From contig JAFMJX010000021.1 of the NCBI GenBank assembly GCA_017853235.1, positions 1 through 15,376 of the forward strand: a DNA stretch of 15,376 nucleotides, given 5' to 3'. Made by a program: the position numbers and the translations under genes. The stretch comes from Chitinophagaceae bacterium (GTDB taxonomy: Bacteria; Bacteroidota; Bacteroidia; Chitinophagales; Chitinophagaceae). Position 1 is the stretch's first letter; each line of letters starts with the position of its first letter. Positions 7,323 to 14,574 of the stretch are shown piece after piece. The notes under the pieces are model-generated. The model was not told the DNA's origin. It saw nothing but the letters and a program-made list of their open reading frames with translations, and ran no database searches.

Positions 7323-8948
7323 ATGCGTTTCGTAGTAGTCATTTTAGTGGTATTGGTTCCCTTTTGCGGGATGGGTCAAAAACTTAAAAAAGCCGACAAA
7401 ATTTTAATCCAACACATTCAAAACCACATTCAATATTTAGCCAGTGATGCATTAGAAGGACGTCGCGCAGGTAGTGCTGGGGAATTAAAAGCAGTAAATT
7501 ATATTGTTGCACAATATCAAGCATTAGGGCTTCAGCCAATGGGAACAGATGGGTATATTCAATCTTTTCCTATTGATGAAGGAAAAAAATTAACAGCGAA
7601 TTCCTTTTTACACATCAACAAAACTCCATTAATTCTAGATAAAGATTTTTTTCCATTATCAAATAGTGGTGTAGCCAATTTTACTTCTAAAACTTCTATG
7701 GCCTTAAACGAAGCCAATCAAGTTTGGTTCAAAGATTTAAATGAAGCTTTTGAAGAGAACGCATCTAACCCACATTTTGACATCAATCAATGGGTAAATA
7801 CAACAGTAAAAAATGTAAAACAAAAAGGGGCCACTGCTTTATTTTTATTCAATAAAGGCTCAGTAGTGGACAATATTCAATACAATAAATTTGATTCCAC
7901 CAAAGCCTTTGAAATTCCTGTTATTTATATCACTAAAGAAGGCTTTACTAAAGCATTAGGTAACGAAATTGAAACATATGAAGTGGAAGCCAGCATTCAT
8001 TTTGAACATGCTACTAGGACTGCACATAATGTGGCAGCTTTCATTGATAACAAAGCCCCTAATACGGTTATTTTAGGTGCCCACTTGGATCATTTAGGAT
8101 ACAATCAGGATCATAATGCTTTAGATATAAATGATCAAATACGAAATGGTGCAGATGATAATGCGAGTGGTACCAGTGCTCTTATTGAAATTGCAACATC
8201 CCTTGCTAAAAAATCTCCCAAAAACAACAATTATCTCATTCTACATTTTTCGGGGGAAGAATTAGGATTGTTTGGAAGTAAATATTGGTTAGAACATCCT
8301 ACGTATCAAGGTCCATTTAATTATATGATTAATATGGATATGGTTGGAAGGTATGATACTGCTCGTAAATTAACAGTGGGCGGTTATGGCACTTCCAGTA
8401 AATGGGCCGGTATTTTAGCAAATACGCCAACTACCTTATTAACACATTACGATAGTGCAGGATCTGGGCCAAGTGACCATGCTAGTTTTTATCGAAAGGA
8501 TATGCCTGTCTTATTTTTATTTACAGGAAGTCATAGTGATTATCATAAAGCGTCTGATGATTGGGATAAAATTAATTACATAGGAGAAGCCGCTATCATT
8601 CATTACATACAAGCCATTATTAAAAACACAGATGCTGTTGGCAAACTTGATTTTTTAAAAACACGCGAACAAGCCATGGGTAAAAGTAGCAAGTTTTCAG
8701 TGAGCTTAGGCGTGATGCCCGATTACGCTTTTACGGGTACCGGGGTTCGTATTGAAGGTGCAACGCCAGGTAAGCTGGCAGAGCGTTTGGGCTTAAAGGG
8801 AGGAGATATTTTATTGCAAGTGGGTGAGTATAAATTAGTGGATGTGATGGGGTATATGGGGGCGTTAGGAAAGTTTAAGAAAGGAGATAAAACTACTTTA
8901 ATATATAAGCGTGGTAGCGAAGAGATAAAAGTAGATATTGAATTTTAA
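7323..8948 (+). CDS. Secreted M28 family zinc aminopeptidase with C-terminal PDZ domain
   Basis: A 541-residue exported peptidase. The N-terminus MRFVVVILVVLVPFCGMG is a signal peptide, probably cleaved before Q19. A PA-like insert occupies about residues 100-220. The M28 catalytic core follows, with the co-catalytic zinc ligands H254 (GAHLDH), D278 (NGADDNASG), E312-E313 (FSGEELGLFG; general base and ligand), D339 (NMDMVGRYD) and H408 (SDYHKASDDWD). The last 80 or so residues form a PDZ domain (GVRIEGATPGKLAERLGLK), probably for substrate or partner binding. Members release N-terminal amino acids from peptides in the periplasm or outside the cell. I chose the ATG at 7323; a TTG two codons earlier is also possible but adds nothing. 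The gene is divergent from feoB and 49 bases ahead of the IPExxxVDY gene. Confidence 0.92.
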   Translation: MRFVVVILVVLVPFCGMGQKLKKADKILIQHIQNHIQYLASDALEGRRAGSAGELKAVNYIVAQYQALGLQPMGTDGYIQSFPIDEGKKLTANSFLHINKTPLILDKDFFPLSNSGVANFTSKTSMALNEANQVWFKDLNEAFEENASNPHFDINQWVNTTVKNVKQKGATALFLFNKGSVVDNIQYNKFDSTKAFEIPVIYITKEGFTKALGNEIETYEVEASIHFEHATRTAHNVAAFIDNKAPNTVILGAHLDHLGYNQDHNALDINDQIRNGADDNASGTSALIEIATSLAKKSPKNNNYLILHFSGEELGLFGSKYWLEHPTYQGPFNYMINMDMVGRYDTARKLTVGGYGTSSKWAGILANTPTTLLTHYDSAGSGPSDHASFYRKDMPVLFLFTGSHSDYHKASDDWDKINYIGEAAIIHYIQAIIKNTDAVGKLDFLKTREQAMGKSSKFSVSLGVMPDYAFTGTGVRIEGATPGKLAERLGLKGGDILLQVGEYKLVDVMGYMGALGKFKKGDKTTLIYKRGSEEIKVDIEF

Positions 8949-8954
8949 TTCAGT

Positions 8955-8962
8955 TATTTTTG
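8955..8962 (+). promoter_or_regulatory. Putative promoter -7 box for the IPExxxVDY gene
   Basis: TATTTTTG is an exact TAnnTTTG match 35 bases before the TTG start at 8998. It is embedded in an 18-base stretch (8953-8970) that agrees at 16 positions with the stretch upstream of rsfS at 11243-11260. A TTG at 8938-8940 is 14 bases upstream, shorter than the usual -33 spacing. Confidence 0.4.
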
Positions 8963-8997
8963 TTAAGTCATTTTTTAAAAATTCATCTACATAACAC

Positions 8998-9441
8998 TTG
9001 AGCAGTAAATTAATTTTAGATCAGGATGCTATCAACGAACACGATTTTGAAGGTTCGCGCATTTTAGGTATTACAGCACCTATCAAAAATTATCAGTTTT
9101 GCATCTTGCTCAATCAATACATGGGTTTTGAATTTCGTTTTAATCCAGACCATGAAATAGCATTGAAGCGAAAAAATAGAACGTATTATTTTTCTATGTA
9201 TGAGGGAAGTGAATCCAATACTTCGATCCAACATTTTGTTTATCACAATCAATTTGACGGCGAGTATTTACTTCCCGAATTAAAACATATGGATTTTATT
9301 TGGTGGATTAGAGGAGAGTGGATTGAAGACGAAAAAGTAAATGATATTTTACAAACCATTCGAAGTATGAAAGGGGTACAACTTGTGGTGGAGCTCACTC
9401 CAGAGCAAATCAAAAATAAAGGCAACTTAATTTTTGAATAG
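8998..9441 (+). CDS. IPExxxVDY family protein, TTG start
   Basis: A 147-residue soluble protein, of a family I know from Bacteroidota, without known function. The signature appears as LPELKHMDF (92-100), a conservative variant of IPE-x3-VDY. Upstream, the motif NYQFCILLNQYMGFEF fits the family's conserved 'D/N-Y-x-L...L-N' segment. There is no ATG in frame until residue 42, and a stop codon (TAA, 8992-8994) lies one codon before the TTG at 8998. TTG is therefore the only reasonable start. It has no signal peptide or membrane segment. It is preceded by a promoter-like box and is convergent with selD, 38 bases away. In other genomes I associate this gene with rnc or pyk neighbours, which are not seen here. 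Confidence 0.78.
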   Translation: MSSKLILDQDAINEHDFEGSRILGITAPIKNYQFCILLNQYMGFEFRFNPDHEIALKRKNRTYYFSMYEGSESNTSIQHFVYHNQFDGEYLLPELKHMDFIWWIRGEWIEDEKVNDILQTIRSMKGVQLVVELTPEQIKNKGNLIFE

Positions 9442-9479
9442 TGTATGACAAGGTTACGCCTTTAAAAAAGTCCATCTTC

Positions 9480-10526
9480 TTATACTTGCACTGTAATATT
9501 TTTTTCTCCTTTTGCTTTACAAGTTCCTATAGGTTGAATAGTTTCAATACCTTCATTTTTCAAAATGGATTGCACTTCAGCCAAGGAATCGGGAGCTACA
9601 GCTATTAATAATCCTCCATTGGTTTGTGGATCGGGCAACAATTGAAAGGCTTCCATTACATTCACTCCTGTTTCAAACGCAACTCCTTTACTATATGCAT
9701 TCCAATTGCGTGATGTTGCATCTGGCACTGCTTTTTGAGCAATATAAGTTCGTGCTTGCTCTATGATAGGAATAGTATGATATTGAATTTCTGCACTCAA
9801 CCCGCTTCCTTCCATCATTTCTGTTAAATGTCCCAGCAATCCAAATCCTGTAATATCTGTCATAGCATGTACTCCTGCTACACCTCCTAATGGTGCTCCT
9901 ACTTTATTTAAAGTGGTTAATTGTTTTACTAATATTGCTAAATCTTCGGTTGTTAATAATTGCTTTTTTTGTGCAGTTGCTAATATACCTACTCCAATAG
10001 GTTTCGTGATAAGTAATACATCATTTTCTTTAGCCGTATTATTTTGCTTTAAATTTTTAATTGAAATCATACCATTCACTACCAATCCAAAAATAGGGTC
10101 TTGACTATCTATACTATGTCCTCCCGCCATCACAATACCCGCTTCCTGACACACTTTGCGAGCACCTTCCATTACTTCGCCAGCAACGGATGCGGGGATG
10201 GTATTGATTGGCCAACCTAAAATAGCTAGTGCAAAAATTGGTTTTCCCCCCATCGCATATACATCACTAATTGCATTGGCTGCTGCAATTTGTCCAAAAT
10301 AAAAAGGATCATCTACAATAGGCATAAAAAAATCGGTGGTACTAATGATTGCATTGTCTTCATCTATTTGATACACTGCTGCATCATCTTTACTGTCATT
10401 GCCCACTAATAATTGTGGAATGTTATTTCCTACACTATGCGTGGCCAAAATTTCAGATAGCACTGCTGGTGCTATTTTACATCCACATCCTCCGCCTTTT
10501 GAATATTGCGTTAATTTATATTCCAT
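9480..10526 (-). CDS. selD: Selenide, water dikinase (selenophosphate synthase)
   Basis: A 348-residue cytoplasmic enzyme that makes selenophosphate from selenide and ATP, giving AMP and phosphate. Selenophosphate feeds Sec-tRNA synthesis and/or 2-selenouridine in tRNA. The N-terminal glycine-rich loop reads SKGGGCGCKI, with catalytic C14 and K17 equivalent to C17 and K20 of E. coli SelD. The catalytic residue here is cysteine, not selenocysteine. Next come DDAAVY, STTDFFMPIVDDPFYFG, NAISDVYAMGG, GGHSID and MTDITGFGLLGHL, and PQTNGGLL near the C-terminus, all typical of the AIRS/PurM fold. The length and colinearity with E. coli SelD are very good. It lies 68 AT-rich bases downstream of birA on the same strand and may be co-transcribed. 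No other selenium gene is in the window. Confidence 0.97.
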   Translation of the reverse strand: MEYKLTQYSKGGGCGCKIAPAVLSEILATHSVGNNIPQLLVGNDSKDDAAVYQIDEDNAIISTTDFFMPIVDDPFYFGQIAAANAISDVYAMGGKPIFALAILGWPINTIPASVAGEVMEGARKVCQEAGIVMAGGHSIDSQDPIFGLVVNGMISIKNLKQNNTAKENDVLLITKPIGVGILATAQKKQLLTTEDLAILVKQLTTLNKVGAPLGGVAGVHAMTDITGFGLLGHLTEMMEGSGLSAEIQYHTIPIIEQARTYIAQKAVPDATSRNWNAYSKGVAFETGVNVMEAFQLLPDPQTNGGLLIAVAPDSLAEVQSILKNEGIETIQPIGTCKAKGEKNITVQV

Positions 10527-10594
10527 GAATCTTTTTATTTTTTTTAATTTATTTTTTAAAGTCTTTTTAAATATGCAATGAATTTGAAAGTTTA

Positions 10595-11236
10595 TTAGGT
10601 TTTAATAATTTGTCTTTCAAATGCTTCTAGGGTGGCATTGGGGCCTTCTACTAACCATGAACGTATGGAATGATCCAATGCCTGCGTTAATGCATTTTGT
10701 AGCGATGTAATTTCCCCATGTTTGCCAGTAATTTGTTTTAAAGAAACCGGGTTGGGGGCATCGCTGGAAAATTGAGTTTGATTGATGTTGCATCCAATTC
10801 CAATAACAGACCAGGTCCAAGCTTCTCCTCTAAGTATGTTTTCAATGAGAATTCCTCCTGCCTTTCTGTCACGCCAGTATATGTCGTTTGGCTTTTTTAT
10901 TTTAGTTTCTTCCCCCGCTATTTTGCTAAAAAAGGCATGTACACCCAATGCGACCGCTGCAGAAAAACCAATTTGATCCTTTGGACCCCAATTTTGCTCT
11001 GATTTTAAGGTTTTTAGCTCTAAAATATAGCTGCAAAGCAAGTTTTGACCTAAACTGCTTTCCCAATTGCGTCCGTGTTGCCCCTTTCCATGGGTTTGAA
11101 AATCAGCTCGATAGCAACTGCCAGATACCGCCATTTGCTCCTGAATTTGCTTCATGGCATAAATATTGGTACTATCTACAGTAGACAGTTCGATGAGCGG
11201 TGCTCCTAATAGGATAATTGGTGTGGCAGGTAACAA
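10595..11236 (-). CDS. birA: Biotin-[acetyl-CoA-carboxylase] ligase, catalytic domain only, TTG start
   Basis: A 213-residue biotin-protein ligase that activates biotin to biotinyl-AMP and attaches it to carboxylase carrier proteins. Visible motifs are DSTN (21-24), the biotinyl-AMP loop GKGQHGRNW (50-58), KKPNDIYW (114-121; the usual form is KWPND) and DRKAGGILIEN with catalytic K125. There is no N-terminal helix-turn-helix, so it is not a BirA-type repressor. The protein also stops just after the catalytic core (FERQIIKT), so most of the SH3-like C-terminal domain of E. coli BirA is missing. No remnant of it is visible in the 68 bases before selD. No in-frame ATG exists before residue 28 and an in-frame TAA lies 24 bases upstream, so the TTG at 11236 is the likely start. 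The gene is divergent from rsfS. Confidence 0.9.
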   Translation of the reverse strand: MLPATPIILLGAPLIELSTVDSTNIYAMKQIQEQMAVSGSCYRADFQTHGKGQHGRNWESSLGQNLLCSYILELKTLKSEQNWGPKDQIGFSAAVALGVHAFFSKIAGEETKIKKPNDIYWRDRKAGGILIENILRGEAWTWSVIGIGCNINQTQFSSDAPNPVSLKQITGKHGEITSLQNALTQALDHSIRSWLVEGPNATLEAFERQIIKT

Positions 11237-11244
11237 AGAATTGT

Positions 11245-11252
11245 TATTTTTG
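11245..11252 (+). promoter_or_regulatory. Putative rsfS promoter -7 box
   Basis: TATTTTTG is an exact TAnnTTTG match in the 93-base gap between divergent birA and rsfS, 77 bases before the rsfS start. It lies in the 18-base element shared with the IPExxxVDY upstream region. A second, weaker box TATCTTTA is at 11285-11292. On the minus strand, TAACTTTA (11260-11253) could serve birA. Confidence 0.35.
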
Positions 11253-11329
11253 TAAAGTTAGCATAGATTCATATTCATTAAAATTATCTTTAGACTAATA
11301 AGGCAATCACCTATAAATTAAACGCATCA

Positions 11330-11734
11330 TTGGAACCTCTTTCCGCTATTACTAATCGTACTAAAACTACGACCACTCAAATCACTCGCAATTCTAAAAT
11401 TTTCAAGACGATTATCCAGGCTATACAGGATAAAAAGGGTGAAAATATTATCAGCTTGGACCTTCGAAAAATTCACGAAGCGGCCACCGATTTTTTTATT
11501 ATTTGTGAAGCTAATAACATTACTCAATTAAGAGCTATTGCAGATAATGTGGAATATGAAGTAAAAACTAAATGTGCCGAATGGGCGTATAAAAGCGAAG
11601 GTAAAACAGCAGCGCAATGGTTGTTGATTGACTACATTAATATCGTCGTGCATGTTATGCATCCTGATTCCAGAAAATTTTATCAATTAGAAGAAATGTG
11701 GAGTGATGCAGATGTAAAAATGCATGATTTATAA
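11330..11734 (+). CDS. rsfS: Ribosome silencing factor RsfS (YbeB/Iojap family), TTG start
   Basis: A 134-residue cytoplasmic factor that binds ribosomal protein L14 (uL14) on the 50S subunit and blocks joining with 30S during starvation. The core from about residue 23 (KIFKTIIQAIQDKKGENI) matches the family, with LDLRKIHEAATDFFIICEA, the family tryptophan-glutamate region EWAYKSEGKTAAQWLLIDY, NIVVHVMHPDSRKFYQLEEMW and a short acidic tail. A Thr/Lys-rich segment of about 20 residues precedes the core. The frame has no ATG before the core. It is open only from 11294 (after TAG), and the TTG at 11330 is the first plausible initiator. It heads the run rsfS-ftsH-LUD-lpxH, 102 bases before ftsH. 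Confidence 0.93.
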   Translation: MEPLSAITNRTKTTTTQITRNSKIFKTIIQAIQDKKGENIISLDLRKIHEAATDFFIICEANNITQLRAIADNVEYEVKTKCAEWAYKSEGKTAAQWLLIDYINIVVHVMHPDSRKFYQLEEMWSDADVKMHDL

Positions 11735-11808
11735 AACCCATTAAAACAGGGTATCAAAACAAGTATCCTAAACAATTAACTAGAAAGTAGAATAACTAGT
11801 TTGAATAA

Positions 11809-11836
11809 ATAAGAAGATCGAAAAATATAAGAAGAT
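11809..11836 (+). repeat. Duplicated 10-base leader motif before ftsH
   Basis: ATAAGAAGAT occurs at 11809-11818 and again at 11827-11836, directly before the ftsH ATG. The copies are identical and 18 bases apart. The purine-rich AAGAAG could act as a weak ribosome-binding or unstructured landing site. No structure is evident. Confidence 0.5.
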
Positions 11837-13879
11837 ATGATTCCTGAAAATAATTCAAAAAAGCAAGGTGCTCCAAAGGGAGACGGCCCTAAATTGCCAA
11901 AGTTTAATGTATACTGGATATATGGTTTAATAGCTTTATCCTTATTGTCTGCTCGTTTTTTTCAAATGGCACCAGACATTATTACGACTACCGAACAAGA
12001 GTTTAAACAAGTAATGTTGACGAGAGGTGATGTAGAGCGTATTGATTTAGTTCAAAACAAAGAATTGGTTCGTGTATATATTAAGCCAGATAGTATTGAA
12101 AAGGATTTTTATGTACAAAAACTAAAACGTAAAATTGAAAAGTCCAAAGTTAAAGGAGTTCCTTTATTTGAATTTAGTGTGACGGATTGGAATAGTTTTA
12201 ATGAGCGTTTGCAAAAATTTTACGAACAAAAAAGTATTCAAGAAGTACCACAAAATACGGTTAAAGAAGGCGAGTGGTTTGGACCTGTTGCGAATACCAT
12301 TTTTTCTTTAGGATTAATAGTAGTGGTTTGGGTATTGCTCATGCGCAAGATGGGCGGCGGCGGAGGAAGTGGCGGTGGCCCAGGAGGTATTTTTAATGTA
12401 GGAAAATCCAAAGCAACTTTATTTGAAAAAGGCGGAACTAAAGTCAATATCACATTTGCTGATGTTGCAGGATTAGAAGAGGCAAAAGAAGAAGTGATGG
12501 AAATTGTTGACTTCTTAAAACAACCCAAAAAGTATACTTCGTTAGGGGGTAAAATTCCTAAAGGAGCTTTATTAATAGGCCCTCCAGGTACTGGAAAAAC
12601 TTTATTAGCGAAAGCGATGGCTGGCGAAGCGCAAGTTCCTTTCTTTAGTTTAAGTGGATCCGACTTTGTTGAAATGTTTGTGGGAGTGGGAGCAAGTCGT
12701 GTACGTGATTTATTTAAACAAGCACGTGAAAAAGCACCTTGTATCATATTTATTGATGAGATTGATGCGATTGGTCGTGCGCGCGGAAAAAATGCAATGA
12801 TGAGCAATGACGAACGTGAAAATACATTGAACCAATTATTGGTGGAAATGGATGGATTTGGGGGCGATACAGGTATCATTATTTTAGCAGCAACTAACCG
12901 CCCTGATGTATTAGATTCTGCTTTATTAAGACCGGGTCGTTTTGATCGTCAAATATCTATTGATCGTCCAGACTTAAAAGGACGTGAAGAAATATTTAAA
13001 GTACACTTAGGTCCTATAAAAGTATCTGAAAGTTTAGACATTCATAAGTTAGCAGAACAAACTCCAGGATTCGCGGGCGCAGATATTGCCAATGTTTGTA
13101 ATGAAGCTGCTTTAATTGCGGCTCGTAGAGGAAAGACAGGAGTTGATATGAAGGATTTTCAAGATGCTATTGATAGAGTAATTGGAGGCTTAGAAAAGAA
13201 AAATAAAATCATTTCTAAAGAAGAAAAAGAAGTGATTGCCTATCATGAAGCTGGACATGCAATTTGTGGTTGGTTTTTAGAGCACGCCTATCCTTTATTA
13301 AAAGTAACCATTGTCCCAAGGGGCACTGCAGCGTTAGGATATGCACAATACACTCCTAAAGAACAATATTTATATACGACAGAGCAACTTACCGATCAAA
13401 TGTGTATGACGTTGGGTGGTCGTGCAGCAGAAGAAATTTTCTTTGGTCGCATCTCTACTGGAGCTTCGAATGATTTGCAACAAATCACGCGTATGGCTTA
13501 TTCCATGGTAACTACTTATGGAATGAATGATAAAATTGGTAATGTTAGTTTTTATGATCCTTCACAGGAAAATGCTTTTCAAAAACCTTTTAGTGAAGAG
13601 ACAGGAAAAATTATTGATGAAGAAGTGCGTAAAATGATTGACCATGCGTATCAACGTACTTTACATTTATTACGTGATAAAAAAGAGCAGGTTGAGAAAT
13701 TAGCAAAAGAGTTATTGGATAAAGAAGTGTTGCACAAAAGTGACGTGGAAGAATTAATTGGCAAACGTCCTTATGAAGAAGTGAAAGAGGTGAATTTAGA
13801 AGCAACTGCTGAAGTCGTAACAGAGGTTACGGAACCAACGACTCATGCAAACGAAAATAATTCAGAAAATCCACTTTAA
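11837..13879 (+). CDS. ftsH: ATP-dependent zinc metalloprotease FtsH
   Basis: A 680-residue inner-membrane AAA+ protease that forms hexamers and degrades misassembled membrane proteins and selected regulators. Layout: a cytoplasmic head, TM1 (about 25-45), a periplasmic domain (about 48-145), TM2 (about 152-169), a glycine-rich linker (172-184), an AAA module and a protease domain. Walker A is GPPGTGKT (248-255), Walker B is IIFIDE (303-308), and the pore loop is MFVGVG (280-285). The second region of homology is ATNRPDVLDSALLRPGRFDR (352-371). The zinc site is HEAGH (470-474), and the third ligand is the Asp of GASNDLQQ. A charged, low-complexity tail follows residue 640. Length is normal for Bacteroidota. 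Two copies of ATAAGAAGAT precede the ATG, the second touching it. LUD follows 12 bases after the stop. Confidence 0.98.
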   Translation: MIPENNSKKQGAPKGDGPKLPKFNVYWIYGLIALSLLSARFFQMAPDIITTTEQEFKQVMLTRGDVERIDLVQNKELVRVYIKPDSIEKDFYVQKLKRKIEKSKVKGVPLFEFSVTDWNSFNERLQKFYEQKSIQEVPQNTVKEGEWFGPVANTIFSLGLIVVVWVLLMRKMGGGGGSGGGPGGIFNVGKSKATLFEKGGTKVNITFADVAGLEEAKEEVMEIVDFLKQPKKYTSLGGKIPKGALLIGPPGTGKTLLAKAMAGEAQVPFFSLSGSDFVEMFVGVGASRVRDLFKQAREKAPCIIFIDEIDAIGRARGKNAMMSNDERENTLNQLLVEMDGFGGDTGIIILAATNRPDVLDSALLRPGRFDRQISIDRPDLKGREEIFKVHLGPIKVSESLDIHKLAEQTPGFAGADIANVCNEAALIAARRGKTGVDMKDFQDAIDRVIGGLEKKNKIISKEEKEVIAYHEAGHAICGWFLEHAYPLLKVTIVPRGTAALGYAQYTPKEQYLYTTEQLTDQMCMTLGGRAAEEIFFGRISTGASNDLQQITRMAYSMVTTYGMNDKIGNVSFYDPSQENAFQKPFSEETGKIIDEEVRKMIDHAYQRTLHLLRDKKEQVEKLAKELLDKEVLHKSDVEELIGKRPYEEVKEVNLEATAEVVTEVTEPTTHANENNSENPL

Positions 13880-13891
13880 TACTTTAATGCA

Positions 13892-14533
13892 ATGGACTCG
13901 CAAGGTGCAAGAATTAAAATATTACACAAAATAAAAAAGGCGCTTAGGGATCCAGTTCCCGTGCCTTTCCCAGAACAAGTGGCAGATACTCCGGTGTTTA
14001 TTCCATCGGGAGAAGAACTCACTATTGAATTTGCTGAAAAATTTACAGAATTACTAGGCAAATTTGTTTACTGTGCAGATGAAGCCGAATTGGTAAAAAA
14101 ATTATCAGGCCTCATCCAACAACAAAAATGGGATAAAATTTATTCTCGTGAGGAAGGTTGGTTAGATGATATGAAGGAATATCATTTTGATCCAGTGACC
14201 ACCGATGATCTTGCAGGTTGTGATGCTTCTATCACACTATGTGATCATTTGGTAGCAAGAACGGGCACGATTGTTTTAAGTAGTCAGCAATTAAGTGGAA
14301 GAACTTCTAGCGTGTACGCCCCTGTTCATATTTGTATTGCTTATACGCATCAATTGGTTTTTGACATTTCAGATAGTTTGGCTCAGTTTAAAAAAGAAGC
14401 GGATGCTATGCCAAGTATGATCAGTTATGCTACAGGACCCAGTCGAACTGCCGATATTGAAAAAACATTAGTAGTAGGTGTGCATGGTCCTAAGGAAGTA
14501 TATTGTTTTTTGGTGGATAAACTAATGGATTAG
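13892..14533 (+). CDS. LUD-domain (LutC/YkgG-like) protein
   Basis: A 213-residue soluble protein of the LUD domain family. In Bacillus, LutC works with LutA and LutB in lactate oxidation. Here no lutA or lutB is present, and a lone LUD gene beside ftsH is an arrangement I recall from other Bacteroidota, so a lactate role is not supported. Visible marks are an N-terminal basic helix (ARIKILHKIKKALRD), the core GCDASITLCDHLVARTGTIV, the serine-rich loop SSQQLSGRTSSVYAPVHI and the conserved C-terminal block ATGPSRTADIEKTLVVGVHG. The loop and final block are the LutC nucleotide- or substrate-site signature. It starts 12 bases after ftsH and is probably co-transcribed with it. The precise role is unknown. 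Confidence 0.88.
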   Translation: MDSQGARIKILHKIKKALRDPVPVPFPEQVADTPVFIPSGEELTIEFAEKFTELLGKFVYCADEAELVKKLSGLIQQQKWDKIYSREEGWLDDMKEYHFDPVTTDDLAGCDASITLCDHLVARTGTIVLSSQQLSGRTSSVYAPVHICIAYTHQLVFDISDSLAQFKKEADAMPSMISYATGPSRTADIEKTLVVGVHGPKEVYCFLVDKLMD

Positions 14534-14574
14534 TAACTTCACAATAAGTGAATCTCTTTACATAATAAAGTATC

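Noticed and set aside
9446..9470. AAGG...CCTT hairpin between the convergent IPExxxVDY and selD genes as a terminator
   Set aside because: The stem is only four base pairs and the A/T tract is weakly placed, so I could not support it.
10487..10490. Selenocysteine in the SelD active site
   Set aside because: The catalytic position is an ordinary TGT cysteine codon; there is no in-frame TGA.
11778..11801. AACTAG...CTAGTT inverted repeat before ftsH as a phage attachment site or operator
   Set aside because: The arms are six AT-rich bases and there is no integrase, tRNA or other supporting sign.
12238..12879. Long open frame on the minus strand (213 codons) opposite ftsH
   Set aside because: It lies fully inside the unambiguous ftsH gene. 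Its proline- and serine-rich composition is what the antisense of a Gly-rich AAA gene gives.
14538..14552. TTCAC-AATAA-GTGAA hairpin between the LUD gene and lpxH as a terminator
   Set aside because: The stem is five bases, GC-poor and lacks a T tract; lpxH can still be read from the upstream transcript.
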